Below, one piece after another: positions 38,154 to 48,199 of a stretch of DNA of 64,000 nucleotides. The stretch lies in contig NC_042507.1 of the NCBI RefSeq assembly GCF_003054445.1, forward strand, positions 1,302,001 through 1,366,000, written 5' to 3'. Each line of letters opens with the position of its first letter. Position 1 is the stretch's first letter. The translations under genes and the position numbers were made by a program. Origin of the DNA: Pichia kudriavzevii (taxonomy: Eukaryota; Ascomycota; Pichiomycetes; Pichiales; Pichiaceae). The notes under the pieces are model-generated. The model was not told the origin of the DNA and searched no databases. It worked only from the letters and a program-made list of their open reading frames with translations.

Positions 38154-39506
38154 CTAAAGGGTATTATCAACCTCTTGTTCGTAAACTAGGATATATGCAG
38201 CTTTGCCATCATTTAACACCGAGTCACTTGTGCATTCACTGACATGAGAATCGCTGATTCTCCAATACGGTTTGTTTGAAGCACTGGATAATTTCTTTGA
38301 ACCTTTAAATTTCCCTATTCTGTATTCTCCATTGACCTTGCAGAATGCAGGTTTATGTCTGTAGCACTCGTAGTGACCCGCAGAATGGGACCCTTGATGT
38401 CGAATCATGCTTTTCAATGTATATTTGACGTGTTCGACCTCGATTGCCTCTGGATATATAATGGAAGCGCCATTTCTCCACATTTGGGAATCCAGATAAA
38501 CGGATCTTGATAGATGGATGGGTATTATGTATGGTTTTTTCGAGTACTTGATTTCTTTGACAACTTTACTACTGGATTTCAGAAACGGATAGGAGGTTAT
38601 TATTGAGGTGTACACCGGATCCTCAATCAGATCGTCGTTAATCGATAGCGATCCTGAAGTCAGCTTTTCCTTTAGAAGCTGGTAGCATTTCTCTTGTTGA
38701 CCATTTAAATTTAATCTATCCCTATTTAGAATAATTCGTTTGACTACACAGCCAAGACAAGAATAATCCTCGATGATATCGTTCCAACTTCCCCTCCACA
38801 TCTTATTAAGGTCATTCTGATTGCCAACATTCAGTTCAACCATCAGCATTGGGTACTTTACTAAGTTTCCTCTACCACCACAATCTATGCACCTCAACGA
38901 GCTAGTAACGACACCAAAGAAGGGGAAGGTAGGAATACTGGACGTGAGTTGTGACCGTTTCAGGTCCTGGAAATATCGATCATATTCATCTTCGAGAGTT
39001 TGAATGATAAAGACGTACAATTCATGTGCATCATGCTGGTTTCTTCCAATCTTCCCCCTATGTATGGTTTCCAAGATTCTAAGCACTTCCCAAACATCCA
39101 GAGTTTTCTTGAAATATATGGGTTCTCGCAGCAGCGTCAGCATATGATATAGAGACGTATGTAATGGTAATGGGTAGATGGTGTATCCTGGTGGCATTTG
39201 GAAACTCAGCATCTCGGCTAGATACAAATAAAGTGTATCTAGCGAAGACAGTGACTGTAGTGTAGAATTGGCAAAACAGTCATTCCCGCTGTTTTTGAAC
39301 CCACATGTGTACTTATCTGGCCTTTTAGAAGGTTTGTGAGAGACTGCAAGTAACGATGACGGGAAAAAAATATATGATGTCAATAACACACCAAAAGTTG
39401 TGATTATGAATCTCGGAGATTTGTAATTTCGGAGAACGTATTGGAACCATATGTCAGTCAGCGTTTTGTTTGAGTTGAGACCTAATGTACTATGGAGGAT
39501 ATGCAT
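38154..39506 (-). CDS. UBP16: Mitochondrial-outer-membrane ubiquitin-specific protease, Ubp16-like
   Basis: The 450-residue USP-family deubiquitinase has a membrane segment at about 33-55 (FIITTFGVLLTSYIFFPSSLL). The Cys box is GFKNSGNDCFANSTLQSL (Cys77), a QHDAHEL motif lies at about 155, zinc-finger CxxC pairs are CIDCGG and SCLGC, and the His box is IRHQGSHSAGHYECY. One N-terminal membrane anchor just before the catalytic domain is the layout of Ubp16 and human USP30, which face the cytosol from the mitochondrial outer membrane. The frame continues 7 codons upstream to GTG; ATG 39504-39506 is used. It is tail-to-tail with HSP90. Confidence 0.85.
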   Translation of the reverse strand: MHILHSTLGLNSNKTLTDIWFQYVLRNYKSPRFIITTFGVLLTSYIFFPSSLLAVSHKPSKRPDKYTCGFKNSGNDCFANSTLQSLSSLDTLYLYLAEMLSFQMPPGYTIYPLPLHTSLYHMLTLLREPIYFKKTLDVWEVLRILETIHRGKIGRNQHDAHELYVFIIQTLEDEYDRYFQDLKRSQLTSSIPTFPFFGVVTSSLRCIDCGGRGNLVKYPMLMVELNVGNQNDLNKMWRGSWNDIIEDYSCLGCVVKRIILNRDRLNLNGQQEKCYQLLKEKLTSGSLSINDDLIEDPVYTSIITSYPFLKSSSKVVKEIKYSKKPYIIPIHLSRSVYLDSQMWRNGASIIYPEAIEVEHVKYTLKSMIRHQGSHSAGHYECYRHKPAFCKVNGEYRIGKFKGSKKLSSASNKPYWRISDSHVSECTSDSVLNDGKAAYILVYEQEVDNTL

Positions 39507-39936
39507 GGTTTCAAATAAGAAATGCACTAACTAGGTGGGGATTTCGACAGATCTGTCTAGTAATGCACAGAGAACGACAAAATACAGAAGGAAACAGGAG
39601 TGAAAAAAAAAATAATACAAGGGAAAAAAATTGACAATCTGACATTCAGTAACCGCTTCAATTTGTACCACCCACGTTTATACGCTTTTGGAGTCATACT
39701 GTCAGCTCGCATTCAAAGTGGGATAACTTGGAAGCAAAGCATATTGGTACATTTATGTGTAAGACCAAACAAAGATATAGATCTTAGCATAAGTATAACT
39801 GTATAAAATCAAAAACATAAACAAAAACGAAAACAAAGATCAAGATAAAGATAAAGATAAACGTTACAAAACATCAAACATAAATTACAACAGGTTGGGG
39901 CTCCTATCCTTCAAGTGCAAATGTCTGACACCTAAA
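39507..39936. other. Spacer upstream of UBP16, downstream of DUR1,2, with tandem GATAAA
   Basis: The 430 bases are A-rich on the plus strand. Three GATAAA units follow each other at 39844-39861 with a 6-base period, in a purine-rich block starting about 39805. Tandem GATAA could bind GATA factors, but the nearest start is UBP16's, about 340 bases away, and simple-repeat origin is as likely. Confidence 0.45.
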
Positions 39937-42900
39937 TTAAGCGATAACGACAACCAAGTCGCCCGCATCAACCATATCACCGTTACCATGGACGATTTTC
40001 AAAACTTTACCATCTTTGGTAGCATTCACTACCATTTCGGTCTTCATAGCCTCAATGACTACCAGCCCTTGGCCTTTCTTCACCTCGTCTCCAACATTAA
40101 CCAAAGATTTCCAAAACCTACCTGAATATTCGGAATAGATCAGTTCTGCATTCTCAGGGAATTTTTCCTCAGTTTCCACTATCTTGGTTCCCGACTTGGC
40201 TAGATCTTCGTTCGCAACCTGAATGAGACGTTTAAACTCTTGTAATTTTTCACCATCTTGTTGCCTCTGGAATTCTTCAATAGAATCAGAATTCTCAGTA
40301 ATCCAAGATAAATATTTAGTATGGTCAAAAACAGATTCAATGATATCCACTTCGAATCTACCGTGTTTAGAATCTTCGACCATAACCTCTAATTCTTCCT
40401 CGGTGACGGGATAGAAGGATACTTGATCAAACGGTGTCAACAACCATGGCTTACCGTTATTGTACTTTTTGGTATATTCACCTAAAGATAGCTTATCCCA
40501 AATTGGAATGGTTCTACCAACCAATTGATAACCACCTGGGGATTCCATTGTATAGATACACATATACATACCACCAATACCGACTGTACCATTTGGTGTG
40601 AAAGTTCTAGATGGATTGTATTTAGTACCAAGGAACCTTTGTCTCGGATCAAGTGGCACCGCACAAGGAGCACCTAGGAAGACATCACCTAAACCCAAAA
40701 CTAAAAATCTTGCAGAATATAGCATATCTTTAACCTCTGATCTTTCAATTCCATTAATGTTGGCAATAAAATCAACGTTATTTGGTAACCATGGAGCGTC
40801 CGATCTGATAGTTTCTTGGTATCTTTTAACTGCATCTAGAGTTTGCCTGTCTTCAAAAGCCATTGGTAACCTAATGACTCTCGAGGGAACACTCCATTTG
40901 TTTGTAAATGCAACTTCTGCTTCATATGATAGTAAAGTTTTAACTAGCACCTTCTGGTGGATTTCGAAACCATCATATTCAATCAAAACAGACCTAACAC
41001 CTTGTGACATTTCAATTATACCTATAGTTTTGTGAGATTCAACCATCTCTATCAATTTGTGGACACGATAAGAATAATTAAGATCCATAATATTCTCACC
41101 ATATTCAACAAGTACGTATCTATCACCAGCTTGTCTATAGGTAATCTTTGGAGAATGGTCATTTGCCTGGTAAACTGCCAAAACAGGGTCTTCAGGTTCA
41201 CTTAATGGTTTAGCAATCGCAATCGAATTATATTCACCACTTAGTGATTCAATGAGGGAGTTCTGTTGTTGCTTCAATTCTATTGCTTGATCAAAACTGA
41301 TTGGAACAAAATTGATGGAATCTCCTGGTTTGACTTGACCGATTTTCCACATTTCAGCATCCGCTACAACAGCTTGGCAAACAAAACCACCAAGCGAAGG
41401 ACCATCACATGTCAAAATAACTGGCTCATCACCAGTGAAATTGATGGCGCCTAATGAATAGACATAATCATGAGCATTGGATGGATGTAATCCACCTTCC
41501 CCACCATCATTTCTAGCCCATTTTGGTTTTGGGCCAATCAATCTGACACCAAATCTGTTTGAATTATAATGAACTTTCCAGGGATTGGAGAAGAAGTCTT
41601 TGATTGATTCGGCAGTGAAAAAATCAGGTGACCCATGAGGACCACATGTGACACCAACTGTCCATTCTTTAGTAGTAGATATTTGGGGGATAACTGAAGT
41701 TGGTGCAATTTGAGGCTTACTGATTGGCTCAGGTAATTTATTCGAAGATAAACCAGGTTGACTCAAAAATAGAACATCGCCCATCTTCAAGACTCTACCA
41801 TTATAACCACCCAAATTGCCTAGTGCAAACGTGGATCTTGAACCCAAGTATTCGGTAACGTCAATTCCACCTCTAATAGACAAATAGGACCTACAGCCAA
41901 TTGTTAATTTGCCAATGACTAATTTGTCGCCGCGTTTAATATTGATAGGTTCGTACATGTTAACTCTTTCATCATTCAGTGTAACTGGAACTTCACCACC
42001 CGTAATTGCAATAACAGTTTCATGATGGAATAGAATCGAAGGGCCATTCAAGGTGATTTCAATTGCAGGCGATTTGTAGTGGTTACCAACGATTCTATTA
42101 GCTAAACGGAATGAATAAGAATCCATTGGACCTGAAGGTGGAACACCAATTCTCCAATATCCAACTCTACCAGGATAATCTTGAACAGTGGTGTAAGCAC
42201 CTGGTGATAAGATTTCGAACGCATTTGGTTTATAGTCAAATGTATCTAGAATTTTGGTATGCATCTTTGCATCTTCAAACATTTTCGAGTTTGCAATACT
42301 TCTCAAATAATCGATATTCGTAATACAACCATAAATGACGGTTTCATTTAAAGCTTTCCTCAATTTATTCAATGCATCAATTCTGTCTTTACCGTGAACG
42401 ATGATCTTAGCCAAAGTTGGATCATATTCTGAAGATATAATGGTACCTGTTTTAACCCATGTATCAACTCTCGCAAATTCAGGGAACTTGACCTCAATCA
42501 ATTGGCCTGGCGAAGGTTTGAAGTCTTTAACTGGATTCTCAGCATACAATCTAGCCTCCATTGAAGCACCTTCAACTGGAATTACTTGATTGAAATCAGG
42601 TGGCATATCAGCAGCAATAAATAACATCCATTCGACCAAATCTAAACCTGTGACCATTTCAGTAATCGGATGTTCAACTTGTAATCTTGTATTAACTTCC
42701 AAGAAATAGAATTCATCCCTTTTTTCATCATAAATAAATTCAACAGTACCTGCACATTTATAGTTCATTGAAGAAGCCAATTGTTCGGCTGCTTTTCTCA
42801 TTTTCTTCCTTGTGATCTCAGGTAGATTAGGTGCTGGAGTTTCTTCAATAACCTTTTGATTTCTCCTTTGTAATGAACAATCTCTTTCACCAATTGCTAT

Positions 42901-45456
42901 TGCATTACCATTACCATCACCAAATATTTGGATTTCAACATGTCTAGAATTCTCAACAAATCTTTCCAAGAAAACACCAGAATCTCCAAAATAAGATTTA
43001 CCCTGATGTTGAACAGTTTCAAAGACCCTTTCAATGTCATCCTCGGAATCAACCTTCTGTAGACCAATACCACCACCACCGGCTGTTGATTTAATCATAA
43101 TTGGATATTCCAATTTTTGGGCAATTTCCTTCGCTTCCAGTGAGTCATTTATCAAATTAGAGCCAGGAACTAATGGAACACCGGCATTCTTTGCAATTTC
43201 TCTAGCAGAATGTTTCAATCCTAATTTTCTAATAGTATCACCGGATGGCCCAACCCAAACTATACCTTCTTCTATTAATTTATCAGCAAAATCTGCATTC
43301 TCAGATAAGAAGCCATAACCTGGTATAACAGCTTCAGCTTTTGAAAGTTTGATAACTTTCAACATCTTCTCAATATTGATATAAGTTTCCGAAGCTGAAA
43401 TACCATTCAATGGATAAGCTTCATCGGCAAGTAAAACATGATCCGAATATTTATCAGGATCAGAATAAACTGCAACAGAAATTATATTTAACTTCTTTAA
43501 AGTTTTAATAATACGGACTGCAATCTCACCTCTATTGGCAACCAAAACTTTTTTAAAAGGTTTCTTTGATTTCTCTAATCTCGAATTCAAATTCAAATGC
43601 TTTAAATAGTTTCTCCAACCACCAAAATGTGTGATTTCAATACTACCATTTTCTTTATAACCACATTCTTCACAGATAAAAGATTTGACCCATTCTCCAG
43701 ATTCTAATTCCACTGATCCAATACCTAAAGGTTGCGGGACCATGGAAATAAAATCACCAAAATTTTCCAATGGAATGGAATAAACTTCAACTTCAATTTG
43801 AGAACCACCAACTTCATTAGAAGATGAGATTCTCCTTAAACCAGGTTTCATAATAGAATTTTTATTTGAATTTGGTAATGCATATAATTTATAATTTGAA
43901 GAGGTTTTAGTTGTTTCTAATTTGTATGCTTGAACCTTCTCCAATTGCCAATATAATGGTAAACCTTCCAAATGAGCACCAACGACTGCCAATTTAATAC
44001 TAGAATTTAAATTTGGTTGAGGTAATGAATTATCAAGTAAATCTTCAACACCAGAAGTTTTATCTTTAATATTACCAATTGAACGATCATGTTTTGGATA
44101 TTTAGCATTAAAATAATCTTTAGCAAGAGATAATAAGGCATAATCTTCAAAGGCTCTACCTAAAAGAGTAAATCCATTTGGTAGACCATCATTTCTAAAT
44201 CCATTTGGTAAGGCCAAAGCTGCAAAATCAGCCAAATTACAAAAATTAGTCCAAGTACCTTGAATAGAATTCACTTTAATTGGTTCTTTAAGAACTTGTT
44301 CAATAGTTGGATTAAGAGGACAAGTTGGTATTAATAATGCATCTATATCTTTGATTAACAATTTGACCTTATTTAAGATCCCCCTTCTCTTATATTCATA
44401 TTCAAAAGCTGTTGAAGCATCATAATTTGCACCATTTTCAATGATTTTTGTAACAATTGGATCTAAATCTTCCTTCTTTGGATTACTTTTATAGAAAGAT
44501 TTAACAGCAGAATATCTTTCAGATACCCAAGGACCTTCATATAAACATTTAGCCAATTCTAATAAAGGGTTGAAATCAATTGGAACAATTTCAACATTCA
44601 ATTTTTTAAAATTTTCAATTGCATCATTGAAAATTTTAGGATTTTCCTCATCATTAAACCAAAGACCATTGAAATCAATTGGTATAGCAATTTTGACTTT
44701 ACCAGTAAATTTTCTCTTATAATTTTGAGGACCTTCTCTGGAATATTCACAATTTGTTAAATCTGGTTTTGCACAAATATTAAAAACCAATTGGGCGTCA
44801 TTTAAATTCAAAGAAAAAATTGAAGGACAATCAAGTGATTTACAAGCTGGAACAACACCATTTGTTGAGAAAGCTCCAACAGTTGGTTTCAAACCAATGA
44901 TATTATTCAATGCAGCAGGAACTCTACCAGAACCAGCAGTATCAGTACCCAATGCAATTGGAACTAAACCTCTAGCAACAACTGATGCTGAACCTGCTGA
45001 AGAACCTCCAGATACATGTTTATCAGAGAAAACACAAGGTGTTATACCATAGGGGGATCTAGTACCAACTAAACCAGTAGCAAATTGATCCAAGTTTGTC
45101 TTACCAATAATTATTGCACCTTGATCTCTCAATAAAGATACAATTGTAGAATCAGAAGTTGGCATATAAGAAAAAGATGGACAAGCTGCTGTTGTTGGGA
45201 ACCCCAATGCATCAATATTATCTTTAACGGCAATTGGAACACCATATAATTTTAAGGATGGTTTATTCGATTTTGATTGTAAGATATTCCATTGATGATT
45301 TAAATTTTCTTCTGATATAATAGAAATCCAAGCAGGATCATTTGGAGTTGATTTGATATAATCAACCAAAGCCTTGAGGGTATTAAAGGATTCGTCTGGG
45401 GTTGTTTCTCTGTTGAACGAAACCCAGTCGGAGACAGACCAGCCAATAGTGTTCAT
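39937..45456 (-). CDS. DUR1,2: Urea amidolyase (urea carboxylase + allophanate hydrolase)
   Basis: The 1839-residue biotin enzyme is intact end to end. It starts with allophanate hydrolase of the amidase-signature family, with the catalytic triad Lys78 (IAVKDNID), Ser152 (GGSSAGSAS) and Ser176 (DTAGSGRVPA). The biotin carboxylase domain follows (about 635-1085; KVLVANRGEIAVRI, the ATP loop KSTAGGGGIGLQ, EVNTRLQVEHPITE). The AHS1/AHS2 (KipI/KipA-like) carboxyltransferase region comes next, and last a biotinyl domain with VIEAMKTEM, biotin on Lys1805. It converts urea, ATP and bicarbonate to allophanate and then to ammonia and CO2 in the cytosol. The length equals the S. cerevisiae protein (1835). 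The frame runs 17 codons upstream to TTG 45507; ATG 45454-45456 aligns with the yeast start (MNTIGWSVSDW). Confidence 0.98.
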   Translation of the reverse strand: MNTIGWSVSDWVSFNRETTPDESFNTLKALVDYIKSTPNDPAWISIISEENLNHQWNILQSKSNKPSLKLYGVPIAVKDNIDALGFPTTAACPSFSYMPTSDSTIVSLLRDQGAIIIGKTNLDQFATGLVGTRSPYGITPCVFSDKHVSGGSSAGSASVVARGLVPIALGTDTAGSGRVPAALNNIIGLKPTVGAFSTNGVVPACKSLDCPSIFSLNLNDAQLVFNICAKPDLTNCEYSREGPQNYKRKFTGKVKIAIPIDFNGLWFNDEENPKIFNDAIENFKKLNVEIVPIDFNPLLELAKCLYEGPWVSERYSAVKSFYKSNPKKEDLDPIVTKIIENGANYDASTAFEYEYKRRGILNKVKLLIKDIDALLIPTCPLNPTIEQVLKEPIKVNSIQGTWTNFCNLADFAALALPNGFRNDGLPNGFTLLGRAFEDYALLSLAKDYFNAKYPKHDRSIGNIKDKTSGVEDLLDNSLPQPNLNSSIKLAVVGAHLEGLPLYWQLEKVQAYKLETTKTSSNYKLYALPNSNKNSIMKPGLRRISSSNEVGGSQIEVEVYSIPLENFGDFISMVPQPLGIGSVELESGEWVKSFICEECGYKENGSIEITHFGGWRNYLKHLNLNSRLEKSKKPFKKVLVANRGEIAVRIIKTLKKLNIISVAVYSDPDKYSDHVLLADEAYPLNGISASETYINIEKMLKVIKLSKAEAVIPGYGFLSENADFADKLIEEGIVWVGPSGDTIRKLGLKHSAREIAKNAGVPLVPGSNLINDSLEAKEIAQKLEYPIMIKSTAGGGGIGLQKVDSEDDIERVFETVQHQGKSYFGDSGVFLERFVENSRHVEIQIFGDGNGNAIAIGERDCSLQRRNQKVIEETPAPNLPEITRKKMRKAAEQLASSMNYKCAGTVEFIYDEKRDEFYFLEVNTRLQVEHPITEMVTGLDLVEWMLFIAADMPPDFNQVIPVEGASMEARLYAENPVKDFKPSPGQLIEVKFPEFARVDTWVKTGTIISSEYDPTLAKIIVHGKDRIDALNKLRKALNETVIYGCITNIDYLRSIANSKMFEDAKMHTKILDTFDYKPNAFEILSPGAYTTVQDYPGRVGYWRIGVPPSGPMDSYSFRLANRIVGNHYKSPAIEITLNGPSILFHHETVIAITGGEVPVTLNDERVNMYEPINIKRGDKLVIGKLTIGCRSYLSIRGGIDVTEYLGSRSTFALGNLGGYNGRVLKMGDVLFLSQPGLSSNKLPEPISKPQIAPTSVIPQISTTKEWTVGVTCGPHGSPDFFTAESIKDFFSNPWKVHYNSNRFGVRLIGPKPKWARNDGGEGGLHPSNAHDYVYSLGAINFTGDEPVILTCDGPSLGGFVCQAVVADAEMWKIGQVKPGDSINFVPISFDQAIELKQQQNSLIESLSGEYNSIAIAKPLSEPEDPVLAVYQANDHSPKITYRQAGDRYVLVEYGENIMDLNYSYRVHKLIEMVESHKTIGIIEMSQGVRSVLIEYDGFEIHQKVLVKTLLSYEAEVAFTNKWSVPSRVIRLPMAFEDRQTLDAVKRYQETIRSDAPWLPNNVDFIANINGIERSEVKDMLYSARFLVLGLGDVFLGAPCAVPLDPRQRFLGTKYNPSRTFTPNGTVGIGGMYMCIYTMESPGGYQLVGRTIPIWDKLSLGEYTKKYNNGKPWLLTPFDQVSFYPVTEEELEVMVEDSKHGRFEVDIIESVFDHTKYLSWITENSDSIEEFQRQQDGEKLQEFKRLIQVANEDLAKSGTKIVETEEKFPENAELIYSEYSGRFWKSLVNVGDEVKKGQGLVVIEAMKTEMVVNATKDGKVLKIVHGNGDMVDAGDLVVVIA

Positions 45457-45637
45457 CTGTATGGGGGGGAATAGGCAGGATGTTTTTGCAAGTATGTTAG
45501 TAGACAAGCACTTCTCAAAAAAAAAAAAAAAAAAAGAAAGAATCTGGAAACCAAGAAAAACAAAAAAAAAAACACTCGGGTTAGCTGTAGATACGTACTT
45601 TTGATTAATTGAAATTTATGTGTATATCAATGTGTTT

Positions 45638-45709
45638 TCAATGTGTGTTTCAATGTGTGTTTCAATGTGTGTTTCAATGTGTGTTTCAATGTGTGTTTCA
45701 ATGTGTGTT
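45638..45709. repeat. 12-bp minisatellite, six units
   Basis: TCAATGTGTGTT repeats with an exact 12-base period from 45638 to 45709, with degenerate flanking units at 45627 and 45710. It sits 180-255 bases upstream of the DUR1,2 ATG, probably in the promoter or leader of that gene. Confidence 0.9.
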
Positions 45710-46049
45710 TCAATTTGTATCTGTTTGTATGTTTATAGATGTGTGTGGGGATGTTTATATTTTCTCTTCAATTAAGCTGGAAAGCGCAAGGATGCGGCCA
45801 AACAAAAAACTACTTGATGTTGAAGAAGAAACACTAGAGGTAGTGTACAGACAAGAGAGAGGATATGTAATTAGAAAACAAAAGAAAACAACACAACAGC
45901 AAAGAGAAGAGTGGGAGAGGGAGGGAGGGAGAACATTGTCTTTATATAAAACACTTTGGTTGAAATATTGCCCCCTTTTTTTTGTCCCTCTCTTTCACCT
46001 ACCTTACAAGAAACAAAGTGCCGTGTCCCAAATAGGAAGGCATGAAGCT

Positions 46050-46063
46050 GATAAGAGGATAAG
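46050..46063 (+). promoter_or_regulatory. Paired GATAAG sites upstream of DUR1,2
   Basis: GATAAG at 46050-46055 and again at 46058-46063, two bases apart. Paired GATAAG is the form of the nitrogen-regulatory UAS (UAS-NTR) bound by Gln3/Gat1 and Dal80 in S. cerevisiae allantoin and urea genes. It is about 595 bases upstream of the DUR1,2 ATG. Function is inferred. Confidence 0.55.
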
Positions 46064-46158
46064 ACAAGGCAGTCGATTGTTGAGAAACTTGATAGGAAAG
46101 GCCCGAATGAGGAACTCAGACACTGAGAAGGCAATAAACGGTAATAATTTCTCCAAGT

Positions 46159-46175
46159 AGTTCGCGGGCCGAACT
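46159..46175. repeat. 6-bp inverted repeat around a GC-rich spacer
   Basis: AGTTCG (46159-46164) and CGAACT (46170-46175) are reverse complements around a 5-base spacer (CGGGC). The form resembles a dyad site for a Zn2Cys6 factor (CGG/CCG-type). DAL82/DUR80-type control of DUR1,2 would fit, but is speculation. Confidence 0.35.
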
Positions 46176-46642
46176 CTCACGAGGGATTGTCCGCATTGGC
46201 AATTATCACATAACATTTTCCTATTCTTAGATATGGATATTCTACATTAGTCTGCAACCCCCCCCCCCCTTCGTCCTCACCCACTGTAGACTTGCCCCCA
46301 TTGAGAAGGGTTCGCCATTTCTCTATTACTCTTTTAGTAGATTCAAGGACTTCTACAGTATATAGACAAATGGATGGATGGCCAATGTAGACATTCTTGC
46401 ACCATTTTGCATTGGCTACTTACGGCGCGACGGTCTGTACGGCAACGTCGATGAACTAGGAGACAATGACGGAAGGAAACGTGCATGGGACCGAAGAGAG
46501 TCAAATTGAAGGAAACGGCAGCGGGGAGAACCTTCAATGAGAGAGAGTATGTGTGTATTTGTACATGTCTACATGGAAACAATGGAGAGGGGAAGAGTAT
46601 GCAAATCTCGGAGACGGGCCGCACTTTAGAGATGGTGAAATG

Positions 46643-46669
46643 GACAAAATAGACAAAATAGACAAAATA
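46643..46669. repeat. Three tandem GACAAAATA units
   Basis: An exact 9-base period over 27 bases in the spacer. No known factor site. Confidence 0.85.
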
Positions 46670-46813
46670 GAACCTCTTAGTTTGCAGATGCGGGATTTAC
46701 CGTGAGACGTTGAAAATGGAAGGTGCAGTATCAGACAGAGTATTGCATAGTAGCAGCTGTGGAGAAGTGGATCAAAAACGAGGCCGAGCAAAACTTCCAA
46801 TTCAAAGCATGGT

Positions 46814-46883
46814 CACGTGGCTATCTTTTGCCTGTGCACCCGTGCACCACTGCGTTCGCGTACCATGTGTCACGTGACACGTG
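46814..46883. promoter_or_regulatory. Cluster of three CACGTG boxes with a 14-bp palindrome
   Basis: CACGTG occurs at 46814-46819, 46871-46876 and 46878-46883. The second is the centre of a perfect palindrome GTGTCACGTGACAC (46867-46880), and the last two overlap as GTCACGTGACACGTGAC. All match the Cbf1/CDEI half RTCACRTG. They are 1.3 kb from each flanking ATG, so the target gene is unclear. Confidence 0.6.
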
Positions 46884-47287
46884 ACACTGTTTGTTGAGGT
46901 AATGTGTGCCGGCGGAAATTTGAGAGAAAACAGTGGAAAAAAGACAAAGACAAAAATAGAAATCACAAGTTTGAAATGGAAAGCCGAAAACTTCCAAGAG
47001 TTTCTAGAATGTGAAAAATTTCACCATTGGAATCCCATAGAATGCAATCGAAAAAAAAAAATTAAAAATTAAAAAGCTGAGATAATCCAAAAAAGCCAAA
47101 AAGTGCCGAAATGCAGATCGAGCCACCAAGGAGAAAAAAAAGGTTCTGGGGGGGGGATCGATCGGATGCAATATAGTGTAGTATAGTGGGGTTTGTCTAT
47201 TTGGTATACTGTAGGAACACCTTTATGCCAGTACATTTCTACGGAATGGCACTGTGTATATAGTGGATAGTAGGCGGTGTATGGAAA

Positions 47288-47341
47288 CATGTGTGTGTGT
47301 GTTTGTGTGTCTGTTTGTGTGTGTGTGTTTTTGTGTGTGTA
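47288..47341. repeat. GT-rich simple repeat
   Basis: An interrupted (GT)n tract with T insertions over about 54 bases in the DUR1,2 / LRR-polyQ spacer. Confidence 0.85.
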
Positions 47342-48199
47342 GAAAATACGACAGTGTCTCTATGCGGGAATGAAAGTAAACAATTAATTCTAGAATAGAC
47401 CACCCTTGTTGAACTGTATTCAACATGTTTCCGGCTATATAGTTGCACCCTTTCACACACTGATCGTCTTGTGACTTTTCTTTCTTGATTGCTTCTTCTT
47501 GTCTTTCTATTTGCGTCTTGTTTGTCTCGTTCTTCTTCTTCTTCTGTCTCTCGATATCGATTCGCCCCTGACTCTCTCTCTCTCTCTCTTTCCTCTGTTC
47601 CCTTGTTGTTCTCCAACAACTCACTTACTACAGGATCCACCATCCAAGGCTAACAAACAGAATTTGGTTTCCCCCATCTGAGACTCTCTTCTCTGAATCA
47701 TAGCTGACTCTCCAATTAAAGCACTCACCTTTTTTTTTTCCTCCTCAACACATACTATTCTCGTCACAGACCCTCTCATTTCCCATCGTTTTCCAAATCA
47801 TCAATCTTGTCGTCTACCATTAGTATCGCATCCCCTCTGTCAGGTATACTGTTACTTTTCTAATACTAAAAAAAAAAAACTATATCCGCCCTCTTTCCTA
47901 CACACATCCTTTAAGTACGAATATAAGACTATTCTAAAAAGAAAGTCTCAAAGGATATCTCATCAAAAGACCCAACGCATCAGATCTTCTTCTTATTAAA
48001 GCATCAAGGCATTAGAGATTGACCACCCCAATACATTACATTACATTACCATCTCTCTTTATTTTACTACGAAAATCACGCTAATTGTTATTCCTTTTCT
48101 ACTGAGACTAATATATCTAAGAAAAAAAAAACTTCATTTAAAAAAGATAAAGATAGGCACTTATAAAAAGACACAAACCTTATTGACTTATTGACAACA

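Larger units (their letters stand above)
45457..48199. other. 2.7 kb repeat-rich divergent spacer, DUR1,2 / LRR-polyQ gene
   Basis: No supported gene lies here. From left to right the spacer holds an A-rich block (45516-45570), a 12-bp minisatellite (45638-45709), tandem GATAAG sites (46050-46063), a short inverted repeat (46159-46175), a C12 run (46258-46269), three GACAAAATA units (46643-46669), three CACGTG boxes (46814-46883), a GT-rich tract (47288-47341), a CT run (about 47571-47590) and several A/T homopolymers up to the next ATG. The 183-codon frame across the minisatellite is explained by the repeat. The size suggests complex regulation of one or both flanking genes. Confidence 0.6.

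Noticed and set aside
45627-45720. CRISPR-like tandem repeats
   Set aside because: Direct 12-bp units without spacers in a eukaryotic spacer; an ordinary minisatellite.
45609-46160. 183-codon plus-strand frame with repeated QCVF units
   Set aside because: The repeat peptide is just the 12-bp minisatellite read in one frame. The rest has no recognisable content and crosses promoter-like sites.
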